Assembly (NCBI GenBank): GCA_012513165.1
Contig: JAAZCT010000311.1
Location: forward strand, 1-16,354
Direction: 5' to 3'
From: Actinomycetales bacterium
GTDB taxonomy: Bacteria; Actinomycetota; Actinomycetes; Propionibacteriales; Nocardioidaceae
Length of the DNA: 16,354 nt
Part shown: positions 6,866 through 13,715 of the stretch, one piece after another
Layout: the number at the start of each line of letters is the position of its first letter
How positions within the stretch are numbered: the stretch's first letter is position 1
Translations under genes and position numbers: made by a program
Notes under the pieces: generated by a model
Databases searched by the model: none
The model's input: the letters and a program-made list of their open reading frames with translations, nothing else
Told to the model about the DNA's origin: nothing

Positions 6866-9526
6866 GTGGTTAGAAAAGAAACAAACGAAGAATCCGCCAA
6901 CGAATGGACTTCCCCCATGCATTCTCGGCTCCCACGTCGGTCATTTAGGACCCTCATCGCGGTTGCGATGATGGCGTTCGCATTTACTCCTGTCACAGCT
7001 AACGCGGCTGGAGTCGACTGGTCGTATATAGCGAACCCAGACTCGCCCGGCGCTGCAGCGGCACCTGAAGGTGCTGACGCGGCTTCACCTGAGGACGTCT
7101 CAGACCAGGTGATTCCCGATGCGGTAGAAACCGAAGAGTCTCCCGTCGCAATCAAGAAGTCGGGCGACGGCGCGTTAGGCCGTAGAACAGTCGAGCCATT
7201 CCGCATGGTCGGAGTCACGTGGGCTGAAGACCCCGAAGTCACAGGCGTCGCCGTGCATGTTCAAGTTCGTACCGCTGGGGAATGGTCTGACTGGATTGAA
7301 CTGACTGTTGAAGATATTGTTATTGGACGAACCGGAACTGACCCCTTATGGCTCGACGAAGCCGGTGATGGAATCGCGGTCAAGGTTGAATCAGAAACCG
7401 GCAAGCCTGAGGACGTGCAGGTAAGTACGATCGACCCCGACGCGAACCCTGTTCCCGACGTGAAGCCCGCGGCTTTTGCCCCGGCAAACTACTCGCTTTC
7501 GGACCAAGATGCGGATGTGTCTACTGTGGCTACCTCAGTGGATCAGCCAGCGATCATCACGCGAGCTCAGTGGGGCGCAGGGCCGGGAACGTCCTGCAGC
7601 GCGCCCACCACGAAGCCACGTGCGCTAGGTGTGGTTCTGCACCACACGGCAGGTTCAAACACAGCGGCAAAAGCCGATTCGGCATCCATCATTCGTGGAT
7701 ACCAGACCTACCACGTGAAGAGTCGCGGCTGGTGCGACATCGGATACGCGTTCCTGATCGATCGGTGGGGACAAATTTTTGAAGGTCGCAAGGGCGGCAT
7801 TACCAAGCAAGTCCGTGGCGCGCACTCTGGCGTAGACGCTGTCAATCAGGACGCGACCGGAATTTCTATGATGGGCAACTTCGACGTGGCCGAACCTCCG
7901 GCCGCGATGAAGGACGCAACAGTCCGCTTGGCCGCCTGGCGGATGTCGTTGTTCGGAAATGACCCCAACGGGACCTACACCACAGGCGGGAAGACTTACA
8001 AAGTACTTAACGGTCACCGAGATGTAAAAGCGACTGCTTGCCCGGGCCAATATGGGTATCGCTGGTTGAACGAAGCGGGCGGCATGCGAACTCGCGTCGC
8101 TGCGATGGTCGCTAGCGGCTCGGTTCCCCAGTTGCCGGTTCCTTCGGGGGTTGGGGTTGTGTCGACTACGGCGAATTCGGCGACGTTGTCGTGGAAGGCT
8201 GTTGCTGGTGCGAAGCAGTATCGGTTGGTGTGGCGTAAGAAGTCGGGTGCTGATGCGAAGTTGTTGATGGTGTCGGGTACGTCGGTGGTGGTTCCTGGTT
8301 TGGATGCTGGGACGGATTACGTTTATACGTTGTCGGCGATGAGTCCTGAAGGTTTGGAGGGTTTGCGTTCTGCGACATTGGGGTTCCGGACTGCCAACGG
8401 CGGAACAACGCTAAAGAACAGCATCACGGTTCCCTCGAACGGCAACATCGTGATTAAGGGTCACGGCTACGGGCACGGGATCGGAATGAGTCAGCATGGA
8501 GCTCAGGGCGCCGCACGTCAAGGCGTGAAATACAACAATATCTTGAGTCATTACTATCCCGGCACGACGCTGGGGACAAAGTCCGGGATTATCCGGATCC
8601 AACTCACACAAGTGACAAACTCCGAAGTTAAAGTGCGTGCGGCAAGTGGTCTGAAATTTCGCAACTTTACGACAGGAACCGTCATTACCCTTCCGACGAC
8701 CCTCAACGGCGGATCCGTCAGCGACTGGAACATCGTGCCGCGTTCGAGCGACAAGAAGCAATCGACTTTGCGCTACAAGGTGGGCTCCACCTGGCGAGAC
8801 CACTCGCATTTCACTGGCGTTGGGCAGTTTGAAGGCCCAGCAATGCTAGAGATTTATCTGCCGAATGGTTCCAAAGTTAAATACCGTGGAGCTTTGCGGT
8901 CGGTTCCTCGCAGTAGCGGCGCGACCACTCGGCATGCCGTGAATGCACTGCCTATCGAAAGTTATGTGAAGGGTGTCGTTGCACGAGAAATGCCCTCGGG
9001 TTGGCACACTGAAGCGCTCAAGGCGCAGTCTGTTGCTGCACGCACTTACGGTGTGCGCGCGATCGTTTCCGGTGGTACTCACGATATTTGCGATACCACC
9101 TCGTGCCAGGTCTATGGCGGAGTCTCGGCAGAGACCGCAAGCACGAACACCGCCACCGATGGAACTTCCGGCAAGGTATTGATGTATCAAGGCAAGCCTG
9201 CCTTCACTCAGTTCTCGAGTTCGTCAGGTGGCTGGACCAACAAGGGTTCGCAGCCGTACCTCAAGCCCGTTCGTGACGATTGGGACAACTTCAGCGGCAA
9301 TAAGGTCCACAACTGGACCCTGACGGTGAAAGCATCGACGATCGAAAAGAAGCACACAAGCATCGGCAAGCTGCAAAGCATCACGATCACCAAGCGAAAT
9401 GGTTATGGCGACGCAGGTGGCCGAGTGAGTTCGATTACCCTCAAGGGCGCAAAAGGATCGAAGACGATCACTGGTGTGACGGCCCGCTGGGACTTCGGAA
9501 TGCGGTCAGACTGGTTCGGTTTCTAG
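6866..9526 (+). CDS. Secreted PGRP-type amidase / FN3 / SpoIID lytic transglycosylase fusion
   Basis: 886 residues from GTG 6866; ATG 6917 (residue 18) is an alternative start, and neither has a good ribosome binding site. A signal peptide (RRSFR then a hydrophobic run, cut near ANA-AG, residues 45-48) sends it outside. Next are an acidic linker, a beta-rich module (about 110-190, VRTAGEWSDWIEL), and an amidase_2/PGRP domain (about 228-415). That domain has zinc ligands His259 or His260, His384 and Cys392 (HRDVKATACPG) and the WCDIGYAFLI core. An FN3 domain follows (about 426-510), then a SpoIID/LytB module (about 518-886) with GHGYGHGIGMSQHGAQG first and then LPIESYVKGVVAREMP, where Glu708 is the likely catalytic acid. 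The amidase would remove stem peptides from peptidoglycan, and SpoIID-type enzymes cut such bare glycan strands, so one protein could do both steps. Activity is inferred from motifs. The FN3 codons are atypical. Confidence 0.9.
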   Translation: MVRKETNEESANEWTSPMHSRLPRRSFRTLIAVAMMAFAFTPVTANAAGVDWSYIANPDSPGAAAAPEGADAASPEDVSDQVIPDAVETEESPVAIKKSGDGALGRRTVEPFRMVGVTWAEDPEVTGVAVHVQVRTAGEWSDWIELTVEDIVIGRTGTDPLWLDEAGDGIAVKVESETGKPEDVQVSTIDPDANPVPDVKPAAFAPANYSLSDQDADVSTVATSVDQPAIITRAQWGAGPGTSCSAPTTKPRALGVVLHHTAGSNTAAKADSASIIRGYQTYHVKSRGWCDIGYAFLIDRWGQIFEGRKGGITKQVRGAHSGVDAVNQDATGISMMGNFDVAEPPAAMKDATVRLAAWRMSLFGNDPNGTYTTGGKTYKVLNGHRDVKATACPGQYGYRWLNEAGGMRTRVAAMVASGSVPQLPVPSGVGVVSTTANSATLSWKAVAGAKQYRLVWRKKSGADAKLLMVSGTSVVVPGLDAGTDYVYTLSAMSPEGLEGLRSATLGFRTANGGTTLKNSITVPSNGNIVIKGHGYGHGIGMSQHGAQGAARQGVKYNNILSHYYPGTTLGTKSGIIRIQLTQVTNSEVKVRAASGLKFRNFTTGTVITLPTTLNGGSVSDWNIVPRSSDKKQSTLRYKVGSTWRDHSHFTGVGQFEGPAMLEIYLPNGSKVKYRGALRSVPRSSGATTRHAVNALPIESYVKGVVAREMPSGWHTEALKAQSVAARTYGVRAIVSGGTHDICDTTSCQVYGGVSAETASTNTATDGTSGKVLMYQGKPAFTQFSSSSGGWTNKGSQPYLKPVRDDWDNFSGNKVHNWTLTVKASTIEKKHTSIGKLQSITITKRNGYGDAGGRVSSITLKGAKGSKTITGVTARWDFGMRSDWFGF
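8141..8389 (+). other. Codon-composition island coinciding with the FN3 domain
   Basis: Within the amidase gene, codons 426-508 have 79 of 83 third positions as T or G; only TAC, GAA, ACA and TTC break the rule, and all nine leucines are TTG. In the 40 codons that follow, 22 end in C or A. The edges match the FN3 domain and the frame stays intact, which suggests the module was swapped in from another gene or genome. Confidence 0.75.
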
Positions 9527-9534
9527 ACGTTTGA

Positions 9535-9540
9535 CATGAT
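9535..9540 (+). promoter_or_regulatory. Candidate -10 element for the holin-like gene
   Basis: CATGAT ends 6 bases before the ATG at 9547, just after the amidase stop. GGAG at 9541-9544 is only 2 bases from the ATG, too close to serve as a normal ribosome binding site, so a leaderless transcript is one reading. No clear -35 is seen; read-through from the amidase gene is the alternative. Confidence 0.3.
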
Positions 9541-9546
9541 GGAGTC

Positions 9547-9933
9547 ATGAATCCCCTCATCAAATCAATAGCGATTGCGCTGCTCGCAAACGCTGCCTCA
9601 TTGGCTCTTGCAGTTCTCGTGTTCTCGGGGTTCACTACGTCGATCGTTTGGTATGTCATCGCGGTGATTGTTTTCACGATGCTCAATGTCGCTTTGCGAG
9701 AGATCGCCGCGATCGCTACACCTTCTCTCATCAGGGTGTCAACGATCGCGGGAGGTCTCGTCCTAACGTTCGCTGCGTTGGCACTGACTAACGTGATCGT
9801 CCCTGACGTGCACTTCAACATTGAAGGCTGGGGCACCTGGTTAGGAGTCACCTTCATCGTGTGGGCGGCAGGCGTCGCTTATGGCGAAGTTGACACCAAA
9901 GCACCCGCGAACGTTCCGGGCGCTTCAGTCTGA
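9547..9933 (+). CDS. Phage-holin-like four-helix membrane protein
   Basis: 128 residues with four hydrophobic segments at about 5-27, 32-52, 64-88 and 100-117, and a short polar C-terminal tail. Length, helix layout and motifs (NVALREIA between helices 2 and 3; an extracytoplasmic loop VHFNIEGWGTWLG before helix 4) fit the phage holin superfamily IV/DUF-type membrane proteins widespread in actinobacterial chromosomes. These are named by similarity; no lytic function is established for the chromosomal copies and no prophage genes are nearby. It lies 20 bases after a gene for a secreted wall hydrolase, so a link to that enzyme can be imagined but is not shown. It ends just before a strong shared terminator. 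Confidence 0.75.
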   Translation: MNPLIKSIAIALLANAASLALAVLVFSGFTTSIVWYVIAVIVFTMLNVALREIAAIATPSLIRVSTIAGGLVLTFAALALTNVIVPDVHFNIEGWGTWLGVTFIVWAAGVAYGEVDTKAPANVPGASV

Positions 9934-9945
9934 CTCCGTAGACAA

Positions 9946-9991
9946 AACACGATTCCCCCGGGAACGGTCGTGCGTCCGGGGGAATCGTGTT
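9946..9991. terminator. Strong hairpin terminator between convergent genes
   Basis: AACACGATTCCCCCGG (9946-9961) and CCGGGGGAATCGTGTT (9976-9991) are perfectly complementary over 16 bp, with a 14-base loop. It lies between the holin-like gene (+) and accA3 (-). On the minus strand the stem is followed by a T-rich run (TTTTGTCT), so it is best suited to ending accA3, but it can stop both strands. On the plus strand no U tract follows. Confidence 0.9.
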
Positions 9992-10008
9992 GATGTCGTC
10001 TGAAAGGC

Positions 10009-11778
10009 TCAGGCGTCCTTGATGTCGCAGACTACGGCGCCGGCGCCGACGGTGGCGCCCACTTCGGTGTCTAGGCCCGTGACGATGCCTGCCTTGTGGG
10101 CATTGATGGGTTGTTCCATCTTCATCGCTTCAACAACGACGATCTGATCGCCCTCGGCTACTTCTTGCCCCTCTTCAACGGCAATCTTCACGACGGTTCC
10201 CTGCATGGGGCTGACGAGTGAGTCGCCACTTGCCGCAGCGCCAGCGCTCTTGCCACCCTTGCGTTTAGGCTTCTTTGCTCCGCCGCTTGCCGCAGCAGTT
10301 CCTGCACCGAGTCCGGCTGGCAAAACTACTTCGATGCGCTGGCCGGCAACTTCCACCGTGACGCGATCGCGTTCGCCTGCTTCGTCGAGATCAGCAGTGG
10401 CGCCTGCGTAAGGCGCCAGTTGGTTGTCGTAGTCGGTTTCGATCCACGTGGTGTACACGTCGAAGGAGCCGCCCGAAGCGTTGTAAGCAGGGTCGTTGAG
10501 CACGCTGGCGTGGAACGGGATGACCGTCGGCATGCCGTCAACCGTGAACTCGGCGAGCGCACGACGCGAACGCTCAATCGCTTGCTGACGCGTAGCGCCG
10601 GTAACGATGAGCTTGGCAACAAGCGAGTCGAACGCGCCAGGAATGGTTTCACCCTTGACGTAGCCGCTGTCGACGCGAACGCCAGGCCCGCTTGGCGGAT
10701 CCCACTCAAGCAGGGTTCCGGGCGCGGGCAGGAAGCCACGTCCGCCGTCTTCAGCGTTGATGCGGAACTCGATGGAGTGTCCACGGATTTCGGGATCGGT
10801 GTAGCCGAGTTCTTCACCAGCCGCGATACGGAACATTTCGCGCACCAAGTCGATGCCGGTGACCTCTTCAGAGACCGGGTGTTCCACCTGGAGGCGAGTG
10901 TTCACTTCGAGGAAGCTGATCGTGCCGTCGAGGGCAACGAGGAACTCGCAGGTGCCCGCGCCAACATAGCCAGCTTCTTTCAAGATGGCCTTCGAGGACG
11001 CGTAGAGGCGTTCATTCTGCTCGTCGGTCAAGAACGGCGCTGGTGCTTCTTCAACGAGCTTCTGGTGGCGACGCTGCAAGGAGCAATCGCGAGTGGACAC
11101 CACAACCACGTTGCCGTGGGAGTCTGCCAAACATTGCGTTTCCACGTGGCGTGGCTTGTCGAGGAACTTCTCGACCAAGCACTCGCCGCGTCCGAACGCC
11201 GAGACGGCTTCGCGCACTGCGGACTCGTATTGTTCGGGGATTTCTTCGATCGTGCGGGCGACCTTGAGGCCACGACCGCCACCGCCGAAGACAGCCTTGA
11301 TGGCTACGGGCAGGCCGTGCTCTTGAGCGAAGGCAACGATTTCGTCGGCGTCCTTGACGGGATCCTTCAAACCTGGAGCCAACGGTGCGCCAGCAGCGAG
11401 AGCGATCTGCTTGGCCTTGGCCTTATCGCCCAGAGCGTCGATCGCGGCAGGCGATGGGCCGATCCAGATCAAGCCCGCATCGAGTACAGCCTGAGCAAAG
11501 TCGGCGTTCTCGGCGAGGAAGCCGTAACCCGGGTGAACCGAGTCGGCGCCACTGCGTTCAGCGATCGCCAGAATCTTCGGAATATCGAGGTAGGAGTCGG
11601 CAGGTGTGGTGCCCTCCAAGGAGTAAGCCTCGTCGGCGAGACGCACATAGAGCGCATCGCGATCGGCTTCAGCGTAGACGGCAACGCTACCGATGCCGGC
11701 GTCCTTCGCGGCACGCACCACGCGTACGGCGATTTCGCCACGGTTAGCAATCAAAACCTTCTGTAGAGGCTTGCTCAC
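10009..11778 (-). CDS. accA3: Acetyl/propionyl-CoA carboxylase alpha chain (biotin carboxylase + BCCP)
   Basis: 589 residues. The GTG start at 11778 has GAGGAGAA 8 bases upstream (11787-11794); a longer in-frame ORF to 11916 has no homologous N-terminus and is rejected. The N-terminal biotin carboxylase begins [19 protein letters not shown], carries the ATP-grasp glycine loop [11 protein letters not shown], and [18 protein letters not shown], the conserved active-site block. A spacer of about 90 residues rich in Ala/Gly/Lys follows, then a biotinyl domain with EAMKMEQP, where Lys553 takes biotin. This two-domain chain carboxylates biotin and passes it to AccD-type beta subunits to make malonyl-CoA or methylmalonyl-CoA for fatty and mycolic acid or propionate metabolism. 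No beta subunit is in the window. It is transcribed away from vapBC and ends at a strong terminator. Confidence 0.96.
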   Translation of the reverse strand: MSKPLQKVLIANRGEIAVRVVRAAKDAGIGSVAVYAEADRDALYVRLADEAYSLEGTTPADSYLDIPKILAIAERSGADSVHPGYGFLAENADFAQAVLDAGLIWIGPSPAAIDALGDKAKAKQIALAAGAPLAPGLKDPVKDADEIVAFAQEHGLPVAIKAVFGGGGRGLKVARTIEEIPEQYESAVREAVSAFGRGECLVEKFLDKPRHVETQCLADSHGNVVVVSTRDCSLQRRHQKLVEEAPAPFLTDEQNERLYASSKAILKEAGYVGAGTCEFLVALDGTISFLEVNTRLQVEHPVSEEVTGIDLVREMFRIAAGEELGYTDPEIRGHSIEFRINAEDGGRGFLPAPGTLLEWDPPSGPGVRVDSGYVKGETIPGAFDSLVAKLIVTGATRQQAIERSRRALAEFTVDGMPTVIPFHASVLNDPAYNASGGSFDVYTTWIETDYDNQLAPYAGATADLDEAGERDRVTVEVAGQRIEVVLPAGLGAGTAAASGGAKKPKRKGGKSAGAAASGDSLVSPMQGTVVKIAVEEGQEVAEGDQIVVVEAMKMEQPINAHKAGIVTGLDTEVGATVGAGAVVCDIKDA

Positions 11779-11812
11779 GGGATCTGTTCTCCTCGATGTA
11801 GACAGCGTTCTG

Positions 11813-11818
11813 ATTCTA
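11813..11818 (-). promoter_or_regulatory. Candidate -10 element for accA3
   Basis: Read on the minus strand this is TAGAAT, 34 bases upstream of the accA3 GTG, giving a short leader that contains the GAGGAGAA ribosome site. No good -35 is recognised. The rest of the 200-base gap (11779-11978) holds the vapB promoter and two copies of TGTGGATAT at 11867 and 11925, and no supported gene. Confidence 0.3.
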
Positions 11819-11953
11819 GGGCAGGACGATGGGCCGGCTGATCTCACCCTGAGCCTCGGAGTCTGCTGTGGATATTTGGATCGAATTGCGACGAGATGAT
11901 GCACAGTGGTCGCCATGACTAAAATGTGGATATCCTTGGGTTTGATTGCAAGG

Positions 11954-11972
11954 CATCAAATGATGTTATGCT
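11954..11972 (+). promoter_or_regulatory. vapB promoter with adjoining inverted repeat
   Basis: TATGCT (11967-11972), preceded by TG one base upstream (extended -10), ends exactly 6 bases before the vapB ATG, and no ribosome site is present, so the message is probably leaderless. Immediately upstream CATCA-AA-TGATG (11954-11965) is a perfect inverted repeat, well placed for VapB/VapC autorepression. Confidence 0.6.
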
Positions 11973-11978
11973 GTCGAA

Positions 11979-12227
11979 ATGAGGACAACGGTAACACTCG
12001 ATCCAGACGTGGAGGAGATCGTGCGTAGTCGCATGAAGGCACGCCACGTTTCGTTCAAGCAGGCCCTCAACGACGTCATTCGCGAGGGCGCTTCTGGTTC
12101 CGAAGGTCATTCCTTTGTTACGCCGTCGCGCGCTATGGGGCTAAAGATTGATATGACTAAGGCGAATCTCATCGCTGCCATGCTCGAAGATGAAGAACTG
12201 ATTCGCAAGATGGCCGCTGACTCGTGA
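11979..12227 (+). CDS. vapB: VapB-type antitoxin
   Basis: 82 residues. The N-terminus MRTTVTLDPDVEEIVRSRM, with FKQALNDVIREG after it, is a ribbon-helix-helix DNA-binding domain that would form a dimer and bind its own promoter. The C-terminal half (from about residue 45), including IDMTKANLIAAMLEDEELIRKM, would wrap around and block the toxin. It overlaps the toxin gene by 4 bases (GTGA), the usual antitoxin-first order, and appears leaderless. Identification as VapB depends partly on the adjacent PIN-domain gene, since RHH sequences are short and variable. Confidence 0.87.
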   Translation: MRTTVTLDPDVEEIVRSRMKARHVSFKQALNDVIREGASGSEGHSFVTPSRAMGLKIDMTKANLIAAMLEDEELIRKMAADS

Positions 12228-12664
12228 AACTCGTTGATACAAACGTCCTTATTTATGCCGTTGACGAGCAATCGAAGCAACACCAGGCAGCCAAAGGTTG
12301 GTTGGACAATTCATTGTCCGGGCAGATATCCGTGGGTTTTGCGTGGCAGGCGCTTCTGGGGTTCGTTCGGATTTCGACGCACGCTGCGATTTTCTCAGAG
12401 CCGTTGTCGCATAGCGAAGCTATGAACTACGTCGATCTTTGGCTGGGTGCGAGATCCGCACATTTACTTCATCCGGGGGCAACCCATTCTCAAATTATGA
12501 GGGAGTGCTTAGACGAAGTCGGACAGGGAGGAGCCATCGCGTCTGATGCCCATCTTGCGGCGTTGGCTAAAGAGCATAAGGCGACGGTCGTCACCTTTGA
12601 CAGCGACTTCGCTCGGTTCCCGGGCATACGTTGGGAAAGGCCTTGGGCTGACAGCTCAGCTTGA
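12224..12664 (+). CDS. vapC: VapC-type PIN-domain ribonuclease toxin
   Basis: 146 residues starting at a GTG within the vapB stop. PIN-domain acidic residues are visible: Asp5 (VDTNVLIYA), Asp108 (ASDAHLAALA), Asp126 and Asp128 (TFDSDFARF). These would hold Mg2+ to cut RNA, with tRNA or rRNA as known targets in the family. The place where many PIN proteins have a fourth acidic residue reads FAWQALLGFVRIS with no Glu, which is typical of this VapC subgroup rather than a sign of decay. The C-terminal FARFPGIRWERP also fits that subgroup. The frame is intact, so the pair should be functional. A 15-bp hairpin follows 21 bases after the stop. Confidence 0.92.
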   Translation: MKLVDTNVLIYAVDEQSKQHQAAKGWLDNSLSGQISVGFAWQALLGFVRISTHAAIFSEPLSHSEAMNYVDLWLGARSAHLLHPGATHSQIMRECLDEVGQGGAIASDAHLAALAKEHKATVVTFDSDFARFPGIRWERPWADSSA

Positions 12665-12685
12665 GTCGGATGCGACGACACAAGT

Positions 12686-12723
12686 ACTGCGTGCGACGAC
12701 GCTTAGCAGTCGTCGCACGCAGT
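12686..12723. terminator. Hairpin terminator between vapC and the OB-fold gene
   Basis: ACTGCGTGCGACGAC (12686-12700) and GTCGTCGCACGCAGT (12709-12723) pair perfectly over 15 bp around an 8-base loop, followed by TTTGATTTGGTTT. It can end vapBC on the plus strand and, being symmetric, the OB-fold gene on the minus strand. A further copy of TGCGACGAC lies at 12671-12679. Confidence 0.85.
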
Positions 12724-12743
12724 TTGATTTGGTTTACATCCAA

Positions 12744-13331
12744 TTAGACGATCGAACACTTCTTGATTTCGACGCCGAGTGATCCTCCGTCATCGAAGTC
12801 TCCGACGACTGTGACATCTTCGCCCACCTTGAGCTTGGCCAACTTGGACTGGGGGATTCCGTGGCAGTTCACGGTCAAGATTTCGAAGTCCGCTCCAGTT
12901 CCAATCTGGAGAATGTACTTGTCGTCGTTCCAGACGTCAGTATCGATCTTGCTCACGACACCGGTAATTTGCAATCGTTTACCTTTGTATTTCTGGTCGC
13001 CTTGGAGCTCGTTCTCTTCAAAGGTCTTCAGGAGTGTTGCGGCATCCACCTTGGTGACGTCGACCTTCTTCTCACTCTTCTTGGATTCTGTCTTACCTGT
13101 GGATGGGGATTCGCTCGATTTCGAGTTGGTATCCGTGGAGTTGTCACTCGGTGAGGAGTCTTCTCCGCCAGCAAGTTGCATGAGAACTACGATCACGACG
13201 ATCGCAATAGGGATGATGAAGCGCTTCTTCTTGAACCATGGGCGTTGAGCTTTGGCATAGGCCTGGGCAGCCTTCGCGTCAGCCTTTGGATCACCGCTGG
13301 GTTGCCAGCCGGTTGGAGGCAAATTAGACAT
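12744..13331 (-). CDS. Membrane-anchored OB-fold (tRNA_anti-like) protein
   Basis: 195 residues from the ATG at 13331, with AGGAGA (13336-13341) 4 bases upstream; an open frame reaching 13958 runs across the next two genes and is not coding. There is no cleavable signal; a cytoplasmic Pro/Ala/Lys-rich head (1-37) precedes one membrane helix (about 38-52), then a Ser/Asp/Lys-rich linker (56-90), then an OB-type domain (about 94-195). That domain has YKGKRLQITGVVSKID, VGEDVTVVGDFDDGG and a paired Cys156/Cys192 that may form a disulfide outside the cell. Such domains resemble nucleic-acid-binding OB folds, but here the domain is extracytoplasmic, so nucleic acid is not an obvious ligand. Function is unknown. 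It is divergent from a small XRE regulator and could be its target. Confidence 0.78.
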   Translation of the reverse strand: MSNLPPTGWQPSGDPKADAKAAQAYAKAQRPWFKKKRFIIPIAIVVIVVLMQLAGGEDSSPSDNSTDTNSKSSESPSTGKTESKKSEKKVDVTKVDAATLLKTFEENELQGDQKYKGKRLQITGVVSKIDTDVWNDDKYILQIGTGADFEILTVNCHGIPQSKLAKLKVGEDVTVVGDFDDGGSLGVEIKKCSIV

Positions 13332-13409
13332 GAATTCTCCTAGTTTGACGATGTTCGACCCATGAGGACACATATCTGAGTAGTTAAAACCCAGAACTGG
13401 TCTGGAATA

Positions 13410-13439
13410 GTTATAAGTGACCGTCTTGGCTAGAGCCAA
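13410..13439. promoter_or_regulatory. Divergent promoter region with palindromic operator
   Basis: TTGGCT-AG-AGCCAA (13426-13439) is a perfect palindrome whose last base is the A of the XRE ATG. Read on the minus strand, TTGGCT (13439-13434), 18 bases, then TATAAC (13415-13410) makes a promoter for the OB-fold gene whose -35 is the palindrome arm. On the plus strand TATAAG (13412-13417) could serve the XRE gene. One regulator bound here could cover both genes. Confidence 0.45.
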
Positions 13440-13669
13440 TGGATGATCGAACTCTGAAGGTTCTCGAATTGGTTGGCCGAAACATGCGTGCCGAACGCGT
13501 GCGTTCAGGGCTAACCCAAGAGGAGTTGGCTCATATGGTCGATACCTCGACGACGCAGATTGCTCGGATGGAGCGCGGGGAGACCGACACGGGTATCTCA
13601 AAATACGTGTTCGCGATGGAAGCGATCGGGGCTTCCCCAGAAGCGCTTTTCGTCGGTTTTGCTCAGTAG
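13439..13669 (+). CDS. Small XRE-family (HTH_3) transcriptional regulator
   Basis: 76 residues, made almost wholly of one Cro/C1-type helix-turn-helix: VGRNMRAERVRSGLTQEELAHMVDTSTTQIARMERGETDTGISKYVFAMEAIG. The GLTQEELA helix and STTQIARMERG recognition helix are typical. It has no sensor domain, so any signal must come through another partner or through its own level. No good ribosome binding site precedes the ATG, and a palindrome overlaps the start codon, suggesting autoregulation. It is divergent from the OB-fold gene and 46 bases upstream of the acyl-CoA dehydrogenase gene, either of which could be a target. Confidence 0.85.
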   Translation: MDDRTLKVLELVGRNMRAERVRSGLTQEELAHMVDTSTTQIARMERGETDTGISKYVFAMEAIGASPEALFVGFAQ

Positions 13670-13680
13670 TTGATTCCCGG

Positions 13681-13709
13681 TTCACATACAGGTTAACGCT
13701 TGCTAACCT
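13681..13709 (+). promoter_or_regulatory. Acyl-CoA dehydrogenase promoter overlapping an inverted repeat
   Basis: TTCACA (13681-13686), 17 bases, then TAACCT (13704-13709), with TG one base before it, is a good promoter. The -10 ends 6 bases before the ATG at 13716, and AGGGG is only 1 base from the ATG, so the transcript is probably leaderless. AGGTTA (13690-13695) and TAACCT (13704-13709) form an inverted repeat with an 8-base spacer that covers the -10, a likely repressor site (TetR-like spacing). Confidence 0.6.
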
Positions 13710-13715
13710 AGGGGC

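Noticed and set aside
8166..8408. Low-complexity Pro/Thr/Ser/Gln-rich open frame antisense to the amidase gene
   Set aside because: It is the reverse reading of a T/G-biased coding stretch and lacks any start signal; only the bias itself is of interest.
9547..9933. Prophage remnant suggested by the holin-like gene
   Set aside because: No other phage genes, att repeats or composition change are present; chromosomal holin-superfamily IV proteins are common in actinobacteria.
10420..11766. A 448-residue open frame on the plus strand opposite accA3
   Set aside because: It is antisense to a clear biotin carboxylase along its whole length, its sequence has no recognisable domain, and it arises from the high-GC codon bias of accA3.
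11867..11933. Two copies of TGTGGATAT 58 bases apart upstream of vapB as a repeat array or attachment site
   Set aside because: Nine bases in two copies is within chance for a 200-base gap, and there are no integrase genes or longer flanking matches.
11915..12025. A 36-codon open frame starting just upstream of vapB
   Set aside because: It overlaps the vapB promoter and coding sequence in another frame, has no ribosome site and no recognisable features.
13690..13709. Second DtxR/IdeR box before the acyl-CoA dehydrogenase gene
   Set aside because: The half sites AGGTTA and TAACCT match the consensus halves, but they are 8 bases apart instead of 3, so the dimer geometry does not fit.
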